From Osedax fenrisi (lineage: Eukaryota; Annelida; Polychaeta; Sabellida; Siboglinidae): 64,000 nucleotides of DNA. Shown one piece after another: positions 63,452 through 64,000 of the stretch. Location: contig OZ025244.1 in NCBI GenBank assembly GCA_964019155.1, positions 20,286,527-20,350,526 on the forward strand, read 5' to 3'. The notes under the pieces are model-generated. The model was not told the origin of the DNA, made no database searches, and was given only the letters and a program-made list of their open reading frames with translations. Numbering within the stretch: the stretch's first letter is position 1; each line of letters starts with the position of its first letter. A program made the position numbers and the translations under genes.

Positions 63452-64000
63452 CTAATATTGTTGTATAAATTAGTTTATTTATTTTTTTATTTTTTTCTTT
63501 CACGTTTTACTATTCTTAATGTTATCGCTGTCATATTAACGTTGTGGATATTATTATATTATATCAATGGAGGGTACCCTCGTTGTGAGTATAGATTACA
63601 AGCTAATCTCTTGTACTCTATTTTGAGCAGAAATTGTATATACTGCGTTATATTTTATTTCTACTCAATAAACCATATTCAATTCAATTTAATTATATAT
63701 ATATTAATATATTAATTGACTTAAGTTATTATCTTACTATATTAACTAGTTGTATTATCAGTGTATATATATATACATCGTTAATATTAACGTATACATA
63801 TATCAGTCACTTATTATTTTTTAATATATTTTTATGAATACCTATATATTCATATATATTCGAATACATATCAATATGAATACACAAGTATATAGTCGCC
63901 CTCAAACACATTATTACCTCTCGATAAACAAACTATAGAACAAATGTGTTCTTAAGTACTTAAAGTACTTAAGTACTTAAAGATGTACCTAATTCTATAA
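61580..64000. other. AT-rich non-coding stretch to window end
   Basis: No gene is supported. It holds palindromic GGGTATACCC-like words near 61890-62025, a (TA)n run at about 63398-63449, and low-complexity open stretches that are repeat translations. Confidence 0.55.
63398..63449. repeat. (TA)n microsatellite
   Basis: A TA run of about 50 bp. Confidence 0.95.

Overview
The window is very AT-rich eukaryotic nuclear DNA, most likely from an invertebrate animal. The evidence is spliced genes with TATA boxes and AATAAA signals, several kinds of non-LTR retrotransposon (CR1/L2-like elements, plus one with 2A, PHD finger, endonuclease, reverse transcriptase and RNase H), tRNA-derived SINEs, many inverted-repeat DNA elements, and dozens of long (TA)n tracts. 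The species cannot be named from the sequence. There are no prokaryotic features.

The main genic content is a small array on the minus strand. It holds six copies of one two-exon gene, with terminal exons at 11.5, 28.5, 32.4, 36.6, 40.9 and 45.3 kb. Five copies have the same layout: CACGTG E-box, TATA box, a short first exon ending exactly at the start codon (ATG|GTTAGT), an intron of 0.6-0.95 kb, then one coding exon and a conserved 3' UTR with AATAAA. Four copies predict 48-49 residue proteins made only of M, T, D, V, P, K, A, E and S. The 11.5 kb copy carries nine tandem 20-21 residue repeats and predicts 214 residues. The 28.5 kb copy is dead: it has no promoter or first exon, and its poly(A) signal is mutated. 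I do not recognise the protein family; it looks acidic and disordered.

The array grew by segmental duplication. Segments 36710-41047 and 41048-45411 are a near-identical tandem pair. Segment 32523-35690 matches 45412-48357, so promoter types run a-b-b-a across the array and the switches fall at the coding exon. A CpG-rich block at 48.46-48.85 kb, upstream of the last copy, repeats the same E-box four times and contains a near-perfect 80-bp palindrome with AGGTCA-type half-sites.

The rest is mobile DNA. 0-2.5 kb: a CR1/L2-like LINE. 4.8-9.1 kb: a nest of inverted-repeat DNA elements. 19.5-23.95 kb: a GC-rich LINE whose 5' half is inverted relative to its 3' half. 24.2-28.0 kb: a hAT-like MITE and further nested elements. 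31-32 kb and 53-55.2 kb: degraded LINEs. 35.7 and 56.9 kb: SINEs. Three inverted-repeat families (A, B, C) insert at TA, all begin GGGGAAAG, and each has its own motif repeated at the ends and inside. The last 7 kb is mostly (TA)n-rich non-coding DNA with a few weak candidate first exons.
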